Shown here: piece by piece, positions 53,620 to 64,000 of the stretch
Layout of the letters: the number at the start of each line of letters is the position of its first letter
Numbering within the stretch: the stretch's first letter is position 1
NCBI GenBank assembly: GCA_977006965.1
Contig: OZ345352.1
Coordinates: 2,790,001 to 2,854,000, forward strand
Length of the DNA stretch: 64,000 bases
Direction of reading: 5' to 3'
Source of the DNA: Phymatolithon calcareum
Taxonomy: Eukaryota > Rhodophyta > Florideophyceae > Hapalidiales
Translations under genes and position numbers: made by a program
The notes under the pieces: model-generated
The model's input: the letters and a program-made list of their open reading frames with translations, nothing else
Told to the model about the DNA's origin: nothing
Database searches by the model: none

Positions 53620-55440
53620 TATTTTTCGGTCCAATTTCACATTTTCTTTCGTCATTTACTTGAAAGCAGCTCATGTTTTCTCGCGTCCACAAAAATAATG
53701 CGCCTTTTACCGGAGTATGCGGCCACCGGAGAGCACAGAACTTCTATATCATGGACAATCTCGCCTTCAAAATTACTTTGACGCAATGCGCTTTCTGTTG
53801 TCAATCATGACAGCGACAGAATCTTGACCGAGGGACCAGTCGTACTGCGAAGATCACATGTCGCCTTTTTGACTTTGCTGCCTGCTGAATGAAATCCACT
53901 GGAGTTATTCGGCGAAAGGCGACGCAGTATTTGAAGAAGAAGGGCCGGGGAGATACTTCTTCGGCCTGCTAGACTTCTAGAATTCGCTCCCAGCGCCGAT
54001 CTCAAGTTGAGATCTTCAACCCTTGTCATGACGACAATTACTTCGAAAAACCTAATCAGCGCTCTCGCTGTATTCTCTTTGGTCCCTTTCTTCTGTGTTT
54101 AGCAGATGTTCAAGTAGCAGTTTTCCGCGCGTGAACTTGATTAACGTCGTCATAATGCAATCGTACTACATTGAAGTCCAATACCATCATTTCTAGATAA
54201 GACGTCTCGGTCTAGAGTTAAAAGTTTCCAGATTTGCGACGACAACCCGTCCCTCAATCGGGCATAGAAGTTATCGCTTGCACCATGGCACCACATGAGA
54301 CGTTGACTGAAAACCGGAGACATGCATCAGGATCTTTAAGTCGCTAATTATCCCGAAGTGGGAGTATGCGCTACACGTTACTCCAATGGCAAATCGATTG
54401 GTCTCGGCAATCGAGTCGGCAAAGGGCTTGTTCTACAAGAATGTTTTCGGAAAGTATGCCGAACACCGCCGGGACCAAATGCGAGTTCTGTGCCGACTGG
54501 GACCACCAAAGATGAGGAGACGTCATCAAGCAGACAGGTTTGCATTAAGCCTGGTAAGACACATAAAGCGCCTTGAAGAAACAGAAGAGTACTTTGGAAG
54601 AGATGAGGACGTAAAGAAAGCAATGAAGGATATTGAATATCTCATGATGTATGAAGACTTGCGACAAGCCCTTCAGAAAGCCCAGGAGGGATCTGTCACG
54701 AAGAAGAGAAGTAGAGAAAAAACAATTAAGGTATGAGAAAAGGAAGAAGAAGGCAGATCAATGAAGATTCCTATTGAAGGCAAGCTACCAGGGATCCTTT
54801 ACATAGGAGAAAGAACAACACGTTTAAGGTGCCTAAGGTTGACATTCAACCGAGCACCCCTTTGGAGGAAATCAGTGTTGGGTGCTTACTGTGGGAGTAC
54901 CGCGGTGATCGAACTAGTCGCCTTACAACGTACTCTAGCGTCGTCGAAGATGAGTACAGAAATTGAGTTTGAGTGCAAGAGACTCACAAGAGCTCTTGTT
55001 GGGATATAATTACGAATCAAGAACGTTTTGAGTAGCCAGACGACTTTAGCGTAGATATTATCGCAAGAGCTGCCCCGTTACTCCAAGGTGAGGCTTTGGG
55101 AGCTCTCAAAATTAAATCATCAAATATCCCCCATTAGGTTTCCAGTCCGCTTGTTTGTTTGAATGGTCCTGCAAGACGTAGGCGACAGAGCTCGAAAGAG
55201 GGCGTTTAGAGTTTCTGAAGGTTCTATCGAAGCTTGCGTGCTTTCGTGTTGAGCATGTGATCGCGCCTGTAGAGGATAAACGGGAGCTACCCGATGATGA
55301 TTAGCGAAGATGATATAGGCTTGAGCGACTCCTTCATGCGCAGACCTTGAACTCTTGTGGAAATCTGAGTTTTCTAGAAAGTTGCCGGAAACTTTTGGCT
55401 TAAGTAGGCTCTCAGCTGTGCAAGGTGGATTCTTGCAAAC
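53620..55440 (-). mobile_element. piggyBac-like fragment PB-6, interrupted by LINE-B2
   Basis: Minus-strand copy aligned with PB-5: 53.74-54.3 kb matches 57.54-58.1 kb (GAGAGCACAG, ATCTTGACCGAG, GAATGAAATC.ACTGGAG, GGGGAGATACTTCTTCGGCCTG), and 55.13-55.3 kb matches 58.15-58.27 kb. The coding frames are ruined. A minus frame at 55467-55120 (SETLNALFRALSPTSCRTIQ) covers the N-terminal part. Confidence 0.65.
54311..55130 (+). mobile_element. LINE-B 3' fragment (copy B2) inside PB-6
   Basis: Nearly identical to copy B1 from AACCGGAGACATGCATCAGG to the shared 3' end ATCATCAAATATCCC, so it is a younger, shorter 5'-truncated insertion. The coding frame 54386-55009 is intact except for one TGA at 54734 where B1 has TGG. 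About 40 bp of the piggyBac host are missing at the insertion point relative to PB-5. Confidence 0.78.
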
Positions 55441-55825
55441 CTCGCCATTAACAAAGTATTGAACCAAAAATGACTAACGATGATTTCAAGTCCACATATG
55501 GTCGTAAGGTGTGTCTCATTAGATCATCTCGAACGGAAAAGCCAAATTTACGGTCTCTTATCGTACTGAATTTTTACCACTACTGGATTGCTGAGGTTGA
55601 CAATTGAGTTAACTCAGGCCCAGTCTATAAGCCAACAGATCTGTTCATGTTCGCCATGACAAGATTAGGAAACCATATCATTTCGAGCAGATTCGTTCAT
55701 GGCGTCTATACGCCAAGACCGGGCAGCTTTGGCAAAACAAAATCAAAAAATGCTTACGTGAATGTTCACAGAAAGCATGTTCTATTTCACGTTTCAGTGA
55801 ATATAAAACGAGGCCAATTGTTCGC

Positions 55826-56624
55826 ATGTCGATTTCTTCCGTTCAAGCTCACCAACTCATCATAGATATATCTCCTGTTCTGCAGCAAGGGTCGAGTCAG
55901 AAACAGCATATGCAGATTCCAGTGACGCACCGGCGCACCACTGATGAGGCTACCAATATTCCAGAGGAATTCCTGTCCGAAAGCTTGCGTGTACACGAAA
56001 ATGTGCAAGACGAGCATGATCGAGATCCTAACATGAGGGAATCGCCCGATGATCCGTGGAACAAGCTCTATATTCCTGAAAGGCATTTGTATTCACAACC
56101 TACCGACTGCGATCGAGCCTACACGTTTCTTTTTCGAACCCCGATGGCGGCCCTGCGAAACATCGCACAGGAAATGAAATCTAGGTATACAGGGATGAAA
56201 AACACTGCTATCTGTAACATGATGGTTATGACGCAAAAAGCTGACATGGACGGAAGCTCCAATTGGAAAACGGTTTTTGGGAAGCGCCGGACAGATTTTT
56301 GGACGGCACCGGAGAAACAGGTGGCGGTGGCCCGTTTTTATCCATCGCATGAGCTTTTTTTGGATCGTACGCAAGTTTGCACCTGTAGTGGGGGCAGTGA
56401 TTCCGGAAGTAGCGCGGCATGCAGCGCTAGAACCCCCTCAATGGCGTCTTTCGAATTTTGCGCGCCTTATGGCGATTTTTGCTCTAAGCAAAGACGCCTG
56501 TTTGGACCTCATTCACTCTGGTGGAGATCTTTCTCGAGAGAGGGAGCAGCGCAGAAAAGTTTTCGATGAGTTCTCGGAGAGCCTTATCGAGAAGATATTT
56601 AACGATAACTCTGATGTCTTTTGA
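55826..56624 (+). pseudogene. Unrecognised protein gene with one frameshift at a T run
   Basis: ATG at 55826, with ATATAAAAC 26 bp upstream as a possible TATA box. The first frame reads through DDPWNKLYIPERHLYSQPTD and NWKTVFGKRRTDFWTAPEKQ. The frame that looks coding downstream is the next one (PEVARHAALEPPQWRLSNFA, EREQRRKVFDEFSESLIEK), ending at 56624. The switch fits one extra or missing base in the seven-T run at about 56353-56359. The combined product would be about 265 aa, mostly helical and charged in its last third. No family recognised; it could be a host gene or a transposon accessory ORF. Confidence 0.45.
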
Positions 56625-57014
56625 TTTTTCCGGGTGCTTCGATAACGACGACGAGATTTCTGCAATTGACGTTAATTCCATCCCCCCGTGTATTTTTCAT
56701 GGGTACTTTCTGAACCACCACGCGCCTTTTTTCGCACTTCGATAAGGCTTTTAAGGTAATAGTTAGAGTAGTCCTCACCAAGTGAAAAAGGCTCCCTTTC
56801 CGAATCTTGCGTAGGCATTCTCTTCGCCGACTTAGTTGAGCTTTAAAAGTACACTCAATTCACGGTGCTCGTCACATAGGCACTTGTCTTCTAGTGCCTT
56901 TTCCAAGGCACTTATTCGTCAATTAAAGACAGCGTTGTTCTCAATAGAGGGCAGCATATGCTTCAATTTAAGTATGCCTTCTTCAAGCATTAACAATGAA
57001 ACCTTACTGGCTCT

Positions 57015-58300
57015 ACTGTCTATTTGACGGAAAATTTCCGTCAATTGAGTGGAAGTTTTCCTTCAATTGAAGGAGTAGGATTCATTTAATTTTTTTGCCC
57101 ATGAAAGCTTTTCGCTATTAAACGCATCAACAGCGTAAAACTTATAGATATCTTCAGCATGCTCAGTGAAGCAGTTCCTAAAAGTAGAAGTGTCGCAAAT
57201 GTATATTGCGGCACTATCAAGTCTATTACATGAGGAGCACACAATGGACGACTTCATGGATTTTCAAACTCTGCAGATGTTTTGCACAACAAAAACTAGT
57301 CATCATGATATCTGCAGTCATACTTTTATTTTTATTATTGGTAACGTGGCGCCCAACACTGCTATCGAATGCAAACCTTCCCTGCGTAATGTGCTGCTGA
57401 CACTTTGTATGTGCAGGAGAGAATAACAGCCAGCTAACAATTAATAAAATCGCCAGAAGATCTAGATGGCCCTTACGAACTGCAGGTCCACTTTTTGAAT
57501 CTCTGTAGAGTTAGGACTCACCAAGTATGAGTCCACACATGCAATGCGCCTTATATCGGGGTACGCGGCTAGAAGAGAGCACAGTACTGCCATTCCATTG
57601 GACATATGGCCTTCAAAATCTCGTGACACAATGTACTTTCTGCGGCCATTCATGGGATCTTGACCGAGCAATACCGCACAGAGTAATTGTCGCCGAATTC
57701 ACTTGATTGCACACTGAATGAAATCAACCGGAGATATTCGGCCACCGGAATCCACTTTTTTGAAGGAAAATGACAGGGGAAATACTTCTTAGGCCTGGTA
57801 GACTTTCGAAAAGCACTCTAATCAACTCTTGCGATGAGGAAAAGTATTTTGAAAATCTTAATAGGCTCTGTCACTGTAGCCTCTTCTCACCGCTTTCCTC
57901 TCAGCTTAGCGGACGTCTAAGCAAAAAGCTTTCGAAGGTAAGTTTGGAAACATCATCACCACGCAATCGCATTTCGAATGAAGTCCAATACCAATATTCT
58001 CGGATAAGAAGTATCCGTTTATATAGAGTGCGAAGTTTCCTCAACTTAGAGGAGAATCGTCCCTAAATTGGACATAGAGCTTTCCGCTTGTACCTTGGCA
58101 CCCAATGAGTGCTAGTATTCGGCTCGCGAATGGGTGTGATGACATCATGTTCGCATCAAGTTCCCGGTGAGCTTGTTGGTCCTAAGAGTCCTGTAAGGCG
58201 TACGCTAGAGAGCCCAGAAGAGGGCATTTTGAGCTTGTCAAGGTTGTATCGAGGTTTTGAAGTGAAAAATGTTCATCCCTCTACCACGGCGTAGGTCATG
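57015..58300 (-). mobile_element. piggyBac-like fragment PB-5, minus strand
   Basis: The 3' terminal repeat is at its left end (CTGTCTATTTGACGG...CAATTGAG), then the C-terminal domain on minus at 57257-57063 (SSIVCSSCNRLDSAAIYICD, FRNCFTEHAEDIYKF). The second catalytic Asp region is at 57671-57462 (RRIACVDSYLVS), then TRPKKYF.CHFPSKKWIPVA and the N-terminal homology at 57.9-58.3 kb (matching PB-3 at 52.4-52.8 kb). Many stops. The region between the N-terminal part and CVDSY is shortened. Confidence 0.7.
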
Positions 58301-58828
58301 TTTTCAAAATGCGTCCAGTACAGAAGCACCATTATACCTACTCCATGTCCCAGAGAGAACGTAGTATTTTTTGCAATCATCTCTGCGGACTCCTTGAACG
58401 GCCCCTCCGCCACCCCTGGAGAGAACTCAAATGATGCTGAAGCAATTCCAGTGTCTACTCATGCCCCACCGCCGACTTTCGAATCTCTATCTCCTGACTA
58501 GGCTCCGGTTCAGAAACTCCGGAAAAGAAACGACTGTGCAGTCTACATAGAATTCACGAGGTTTGAGGCAGAGGTTTTCAATCCAGAAGAGTTCTGTGAA
58601 ATATGGCATCATGCATATTGGGCCCTCTCCTACCACCACATACCAGTAAATAGCGTCCTTCGTTGCACTTTCGAAAGCAGTTCTTCTTCTTGGCTGTACA
58701 TTTTTCGCTCTTGTACTATGGAAGCGCATGAACATCTGAGTATCAATTCCCAATACCTCGGTATTTACTAAAATGCCATATCCGTTTGTATTCTGTCATG
58801 ACACTGCGAGGATTCAAAACCTCGAAAT

Positions 58829-59491
58829 ATGACAGTGCCCCAGAAATCAGCATTCTTTGGCATCATTGGTTTCGCCCCAGCCCCTAGAGCTCACCGCACT
58901 ATGCCGGAGCTTACAGCTCCTTATCGGATGGTTCCGTGCTCACACATGTTCAAATTTTCAGTCTTGGATTCCATCCAGCCCCCTGCGCGCCTTCTCTTGT
59001 CGAAAGGCCCCAGCGTCAGCTTTTATAAGGGAGAGCGGGATGTTTCCGTATTTAATGATCTTCTAAAAACTCTCGTTCTGTCGGAAGCTTCTGTGTTCGA
59101 CTCCTTCGGAGACGCTCTGTCCGTTTCTTGCGCTTTTATCTTAGTGGAACGTTCGTGCAACACTTTGGACGTGAGCGAGGCTCTGTTTGCTGCCGCGAGG
59201 AAACGCGCGACATATCTCTTTTCGTCCCGAAAGGACCTTGGTTCCTTGCGCTCGCGGGAGACCGCTGCGAGGGCTGCACAGAGAGAACTTTTTGATTACT
59301 ACAGCCTTGTACTTAAGACTTCAAACACAAGAGACAGCACTTGCAGCGATAGTGATTGTGGCATCGATGCAACATTCGTGGAAAACATCGCCATCGCTAA
59401 GGGCTCAAGGCCCTGGGAAAAATCGAACATCACATCTCCACCTTCGAAAACAGCAGTACGAGCAGGCACTTCAACTAATTCTTCAGTTTGA
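58829..59491 (+). CDS. Hypothetical protein, 220 aa
   Basis: ATG-initiated open frame with a balanced, coding-like composition: LTAPYRMVPCSHMFKFSV, SKGPSVSFYKGERDVSVFND, ALFAAARKRATYLFSS, ETAARAAQRELFDYYSLVLK. The end is Ser/Thr-rich. No signal peptide, membrane segment or known domain. The downstream frame 59187-59696 overlaps it and reads MVVLLTQTVQIERILAIFG near its end, which may be a continuation after a frame change. Host gene or transposon ORF cannot be decided. Confidence 0.35.
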   Translation: MTVPQKSAFFGIIGFAPAPRAHRTMPELTAPYRMVPCSHMFKFSVLDSIQPPARLLLSKGPSVSFYKGERDVSVFNDLLKTLVLSEASVFDSFGDALSVSCAFILVERSCNTLDVSEALFAAARKRATYLFSSRKDLGSLRSRETAARAAQRELFDYYSLVLKTSNTRDSTCSDSDCGIDATFVENIAIAKGSRPWEKSNITSPPSKTAVRAGTSTNSSV

Positions 59492-59759
59492 ACCCGGGAA
59501 TGCACCGCGAGAAGCACACGGACAACTACCCATCAATCGAAGTAGGAAAACTTGGTCGTTAGATATTCACCGGCCCCAGCCAGCTTCGGTTGTCAAGTCA
59601 ATGGTTGTGCTCTTGACCCAAACGGTACAGATAGAACGCATTCTTGCAATATTTGGAAATCTGCCGCCCACGTTTACTGCAATGATCGAAATCTGAACAA
59701 TAAGTTCCTTGATAGTACGACAATACTTTATCGTTCAGCTTACTATGGAAATCAATAAA

Positions 59760-60420
59760 CGCATTTATTGATATTTGCTGTTATGTTCACACCCACTGCC
59801 ATTTCAATACTTCGTATAGAACTCATAAGCTTCAAGTTGGCGAAAAGTACAAGAGTCCGTATAGAGCAATACAGCAAGGGAACGAGCGCTCGTCTCACGT
59901 GATAGGACAAAGGAGCAATGAGCAGGAAGGCATTAACAACAAACGGTGAAACAAAATACATCACTTCCATGGAAAGGAGAGAGCATGCAGTACTGATGGA
60001 TGTCCGATCATCGGTCATTTTGCTAGTTTCAGGGAAACTCAGTGATACGACGTCCTTGCAGCTTACGGTAGTGCCCGCTAATGTACAAAAAATGACGGAT
60101 TCGTACAGCACTCTACGAACATTACCTGTAGCACATTTATCCTACGGAATCGAGACGTTAGTCGTACAGCACATTATTTTGGAAAGCGGCATGGTTTTAT
60201 GGTATCGCGAAGCTGCCTCCTCAAACCGATTAGCATATCTGCTTTCGGGTCAAAAATCGTGTATCTCCATTAAAAATCAACTACCTTTTTTTGCGTCTCA
60301 TCGAAAAAAAATGAAGCGAATCCATACCGGCAATTGCAATCTCCAAAATGCGGGCAACCACTAAACTCGATTTTTTTACGCAGGCCTTTGTTTGCAAGTA
60401 AAGATTTATGATCGGCCGTT
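59760..60420. other. Intergenic, no supported gene
   Basis: Short frames on both strands without domains. No repeat shared with the rest of the window was noticed. Confidence 0.35.
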
Positions 60421-60439
60421 CGAAGAAAATCGCATCAAA

Positions 60440-60580
60440 ATGGTCCACGATGCTACGCACTGCCGTAGGGTTTGGTGGGCCAATGTCATGACGAAATCGT
60501 TGGGGAGTTCCGCAAAAAGAGTTCATGCATGAGCCCATCGACCGGAATGGCAATGCTCTTCTCGCCACCGGCTGCACGCT
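60440..60580 (-). pseudogene. Possible DUF4817/Tc1-like helix-turn-helix remnant
   Basis: Minus-strand CGTPQRFRHDIGPPNPTAVR followed by SIVDHFDA has the spacing of the helix-turn-helix found at the N-terminus of Tc1/mariner-type and related mobile elements (T-R-F-R...PP-x-x-x-I/V...F). No downstream catalytic domain was found. Weak call based on a short pattern. Confidence 0.25.
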
Positions 60581-61334
60581 CTCCGTCGCTGCCATCGCAA
60601 CAGCCTCCGCCAAACGTCCACGACTGCCTCCGGTCGCACCTCCATACCCAGCTTGAACGTCTTCTGTGCCATTCCCGCCTCGTATGCGACTGTGGCCATT
60701 GAATACCCTGTCCACCGTTTACAAAGTGCGACGATGGCGCGGCTCATATCAAATCGACCACCAGTTCACATTTCCACTCCGGCGCACAGAACAAGTTGCC
60801 GTCACGCACCCTTGTTATCCACTGCTCGATTCAACACCACCATGCTCACAGCACGGCCACGATTGATGTTACCCCACGGTCGCGAAATGACGTGTTAATC
60901 ATGCGGTGTTGTTCTTTCGTGTCGGCGAAATCATGATATGTACACGAATTGCGTTAGTGTCAGTGGAAACGTTGGGGATTGGCCTGAGAACACTGCGGTT
61001 GGAGGTTAACGCAAGTGATGTTGCGTTGAACGACGCAGAAAGATTCTTTTTATCAGGTAATGGCCCAAGACGGTACATAGTTCCTTGGGGTATGTCCAGG
61101 GAAAACGATACCAATGTCATGCAGAAAGCTGTGGGGGGTTAGCAATAAACGTTCATGTTCGAGCGGTAGGAATCTCCCGTAGTGCTATAGCGTCCGGGCC
61201 CGATAAATACGCCCAGAGAACTGCGTTTATATCCTGAGAGGAGTTCTGTGCGTAGCACGCGCTGCATGGAATGGGATAGGATTCCGGTGCCCGTCGAGTT
61301 GCCGGACTTGGGGAGCTGGGGCATTCTTTTTGGC

Positions 61335-61425
61335 AAGATTTGAATTTTTAAAAACTGTTGTTGAGAGTGTCCCATTGAATGGGACACTTTCAGAAACTCT
61401 TTTAAATCTTCAAATTAGAACATAT
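61335..61425. repeat. Inverted repeat, arms about 40 bp
   Basis: Centre AGTGTCCCATT-G-AATGGGACACT is perfect. Weaker pairing extends through TTGAATTTTTAAAA on the left and TTTTAAATCTTCAAA on the right. It looks like two transposon ends joined head to head, or a fold-back element. Confidence 0.65.
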
Positions 61426-61429
61426 TCAA

Positions 61430-62750
61430 AAATTTCATTCAATAATATAATTGATATATTTCTCTTCATGCCAAATCAGGCATTTTGGCCTTAAAAATTT
61501 TATACCTTATAAATTCCGTTCTATACCTTTAACTGCCGTATAATGTACTGTTATTAACTCTCATTAACGTAAAGATCACGACCACGTGAATGAAATATCC
61601 TTATTGTATGTATGAAATTTAACGTACCTACCAGAAAATACTTAATTTATCTAAATCCCTGTTGGAATACGGAAGGGCTCAAATGAATAACGAAAATGTC
61701 AGGAAATTATTCAAGAGCGGAACTCCAGTCGACAGTCAAGATCTCCGAAGAGCTGAAAGAATCCAGGAGCGGGGCATTAGACAGCGGGTAGCACCCTGAA
61801 CAAGGACCGTCCACGTACTGTAAAAAACAATCCCATTCGCCATGTGTTTCCATCGACTCTGAAAATAACAAAGAGAACAGCAAACATGGCTGGAGGATAT
61901 AAAGAAAAGAAGAAGTGACGAGGTGTCCTTTCTCGACGAGGTGGTATCATACGCTGAACAGGGCAAGAGAAACAGGAATTTGGAGACCGCAAGAGAGCTG
62001 CCGAGATCACACAAATATGCTAGTGAATGGAGAAATATTTTAGAAATCCTAGAGAAGTTCGTAATAGAGTAGCTGGACACAGGGGATCGAGTGCCCTTCT
62101 GGAGGCAGATGTAGACACGCACATTGAAGCACCTCAACGAACAGCTAACAATCCACTCGTTTTAGAGGAAGAGAGACCAAATTTAGAAGCGAATTTTGAA
62201 GCCCAAGTATACTCAAAGGCGGAATTTCTACCCTTGGAGAACCTTCTTCTCCTAAAATGCGTCGTTATTTGCCATTCAGGGCAACTTCCTTTTTCTCTTA
62301 GCATTCTAAATTAGTCATGAACTGGGCTATATCGCACAGTGTAATAACTATTTCGTGACATTAGGATTGTATCGGTAATAATACTCGTATGTCCTTGTGC
62401 AATGATCAAGCAAGACCGCTCCTCAAGCTTCTCGAAAATTGAATGGATCCTATTGTCATACTTCCCAGCGATCATACGGGATTTCGAAACTTTCTTTGAT
62501 ATATTGTTATACTCTGTAAACGTTTCAACTTCGAGCCGACCTGAACTGCAAAGAACTTGGAAGTTTAGAATTGAACAAGTAATAGATAGAAGTGTCCAAA
62601 GGCCAGGAATATGAGTTAAATTATGGGGACACGAAAGGAGAACGAAGAGGAAGTCCTGGAACTATACGGGAATGCCATTCCAGGAGAAATAGATGACATA
62701 AATCGGTATAGCAATTGACAAGATCTAGATGGTCTATACGAAAAAAATAG
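61430..62750. other. Intergenic, AT-rich, no supported gene
   Basis: Short frames only. A degraded reading at 62620-62760 (GTRKENEEEVLELYGNAIPG) could be part of the LINE lineage that follows, but it is not alignable to anything else here. Confidence 0.35.
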
Positions 62751-62760
62751 GGGATCCTCA

Positions 62761-63963
62761 ATGAGAGGCAATGAGAAAGAGGAGAACTGCCCCAAGTTTT
62801 GGAACTCAGATATCGAAACGATGTGCAAACATCACAATCAAGTGCAAAATACAGAGGACGGAGCCTCGGCCTACGCGGTACACGGGGCTGACACCCACAT
62901 CAAGCAAGTGGAAGTTGCGAGAAACGAAGCCGCTCGAGTCTCTACCGGTTGCTTGAAAGCCACAAAGATTTCGAGACTTCGGCTGCTTACTGGCATGAAG
63001 GCACTGTATGATTTTGGAGAACTGGAGGCTACCATGGTGATGGAAAAAGCGTTAAGATTGTCGCCGGACACCCCAGTTACAGGTGCAATGAACACTCGTG
63101 TGGCGAAACCGAAGAGTCAAGTGCCATCATGGCGCGAGACTAGTACCCAACAGCTCGCTGAAAAGGGAATTCTTGCGGTCCCGCGAGATGGATTCCACCC
63201 ACCCATAACGCATCTGTAGACGCTTGGGGAATAGGGGAAGGACCGTTCGAAGAACAAGTAGTGCAGTTTTCTTACCCCTGTGTCAGCAAAGGATGGGGAA
63301 AAGGAAAAGAAACTAGCCGCAGAGGCTCTGATACTCGAGCGGGAAGTCATGCAACCAGCGGCCATTGAACTATGGACAGATGGCAGCGTTGGAGAAATAC
63401 CCACCGAGTTCATCCGCGATTTTCAAAATGACGAACGAGTCTCGGTGAACTGGGATGAAGGCTGGTACACCGCGACACTGAAGAAATTCGACCTATTGCA
63501 CCATCAAGACAGCCCGGTGGTGGCGAAGTTTTCGACTCGACACGGGAAACCACCGAATATTCTCCTTTTCTACGACGACGGTGACAAACATGCGTATGCC
63601 TCCACTCCAACCGTTTCCAAACAGCATGTGGTTCTTTGTGATGAGGATGGCAATATGCTAGACATGTATAGAACCATATCTGCTAATGTCGGCGGTGCAG
63701 GGATTTTGCTGATGAACGGAAACGAAATGGTGAAGGAATTGGCGCTGACGGTAGGAGCTGTTGGATCTTCATATGACGCCGAGGTCTATGCCGCTGCCCA
63801 TGCGTTCCAAGAAGTGTTGAAGATCCCATTCGCACCTGGAAGCACTATACGGTGGTTCACTGACAGTAGGAGCGCTATCGATGCTATTGACGGTGAACCG
63901 AGGGGATACGGGGAGATGATACGGAAACTTTGGGGCCTTATGGACACGCTTGGTACCAATATT
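62761..63963 (+). mobile_element. LINE-D remnant: RT thumb region and RNase H
   Basis: GADTHIKQVEVARNEAARVS and GMKALYDFGELEATMVME resemble the region after the RT domain in I-, Jockey- or Tad-like non-LTR elements. An RNase H domain follows at 63360-63960. The RT core itself is absent. This lineage differs from LINE-A and LINE-B, which show no RNase H. It is broken by stops at 63218 and 63259. Confidence 0.6.
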
Positions 63964-63999
63964 ATTTTTATTGCAATTTATTGCAATAAATTGCAATAA
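63262..63999 (+). CDS. RNase H domain interrupted by a Tudor-like segment
   Basis: The frame is open from after the TAG at 63259 to near the window end; no ATG start is evident. RNase H begins with IELWTDGSVG (first catalytic Asp) and continues, about 100 residues later, with GGAGILLMNGNEM, SSYDAEVYAAAHAF (catalytic Glu) and IRWFTDSRSAIDAI (second Asp). Normally TDGS is followed within a few residues by GGAG. Between them lie about 98 residues including ERVSVNWDEGWYTATLKKFD and ILLFYDDGDKHAY, which fit the strand pattern of a Tudor/agenet-like fold. The frame is kept throughout. The domain ends abruptly at TNIIFIAI, where a TTGCAAT-rich sequence begins. Confidence 0.6.
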   Translation, partial: CSFLTPVSAKDGEKEKKLAAEALILEREVMQPAAIELWTDGSVGEIPTEFIRDFQNDERVSVNWDEGWYTATLKKFDLLHHQDSPVVAKFSTRHGKPPNILLFYDDGDKHAYASTPTVSKQHVVLCDEDGNMLDMYRTISANVGGAGILLMNGNEMVKELALTVGAVGSSYDAEVYAAAHAFQEVLKIPFAPGSTIRWFTDSRSAIDAIDGEPRGYGEMIRKLWGLMDTLGTNIIFIAIYCNKLQ

Positions 64000-64000
64000 A
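63964..64000. repeat. TTGCAATAAA repeats at window edge
   Basis: ATTGCAATTTATTGCAATAA followed by ATTGCAATAAA. The motif is shared with the subterminal arrays of hAT-1, and it cuts the RNase H frame, so it may be the start of another hAT-like insertion continuing beyond the window. Confidence 0.5.

Noticed and set aside
63394-63690. Intron within the RNase H
   Set aside because: No GT-AG pair rejoins TDGSVG to GGAG in frame, and the segment itself is open.

Overview
This looks like nuclear DNA of a eukaryote, not a prokaryotic or organellar segment. It has spliced genes with 78-160 bp GT-AG introns, a secreted copper monooxygenase, an F-box-like protein, C2H2 zinc fingers and many eukaryotic transposon families. 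The Hint domain, the Sel1 repeats and the transposon mix would suit a red (florideophyte) alga, but this is inference; another algal or protist lineage is possible. Host genes are few, and most of the window is layered transposon debris.

Layout. 1-2.25 kb: decayed DIRS-type retrotransposon, minus strand. 2.5-4.45 kb: minus-strand fragment of a non-LTR element (here LINE-A) split by a clean 787-bp insertion. 4.9-7.3 kb: three-exon DOMON / Cu(II) monooxygenase / Hint gene, the best host gene. 7.3-12.3 kb: mostly featureless. 12.3-14.2 kb: F-box-like gene. 15.6-17.6 kb: probable four-exon membrane-protein gene. 17.8-19.9 kb: internally deleted hAT element, then Sel1 and piggyBac scraps. 20.1-28.0 kb: segment bounded by inverted arrays of a TTAGTGACAC-type motif, holding a LINE-A ruin, a complete small MULE and a larger MULE transposase. 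28.2-35.9 kb: Sel1-repeat pseudogene split by a near full-length LINE-A, itself split by a hAT element. 37-38.2 kb: tandem duplication and a tRNA-derived SINE. 39-40.7 kb: LINE-B and piggyBac fragments. 41 kb: three-finger C2H2 gene. 43.1-45.5 kb: best LINE-A copy, one open frame of 726 codons. 47.8-58.3 kb: cluster of piggyBac-like copies in both orientations, carrying a LINE 5' fragment, a solo LTR, a fold-back MITE and a LINE-B copy. 55.8 and 58.8 kb: two unrecognised ORFs. 62.8-64 kb: another LINE lineage with an RNase H domain whose reading frame is interrupted by a Tudor-like segment.

The transposons dominate, and several insertions can be dated relative to one another because target-site duplications and restored reading frames are visible. 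Examples are Sel1 gene <- LINE-A <- hAT, piggyBac <- solo LTR, and LINE-A endonuclease <- (GAAA)n-tailed element. Host functions that can be named are a secretory-pathway copper hydroxylase with a self-processing-type C-terminal domain, an F-box-like adaptor and a zinc-finger DNA-binding protein. No operon-like cooperation is seen between them.
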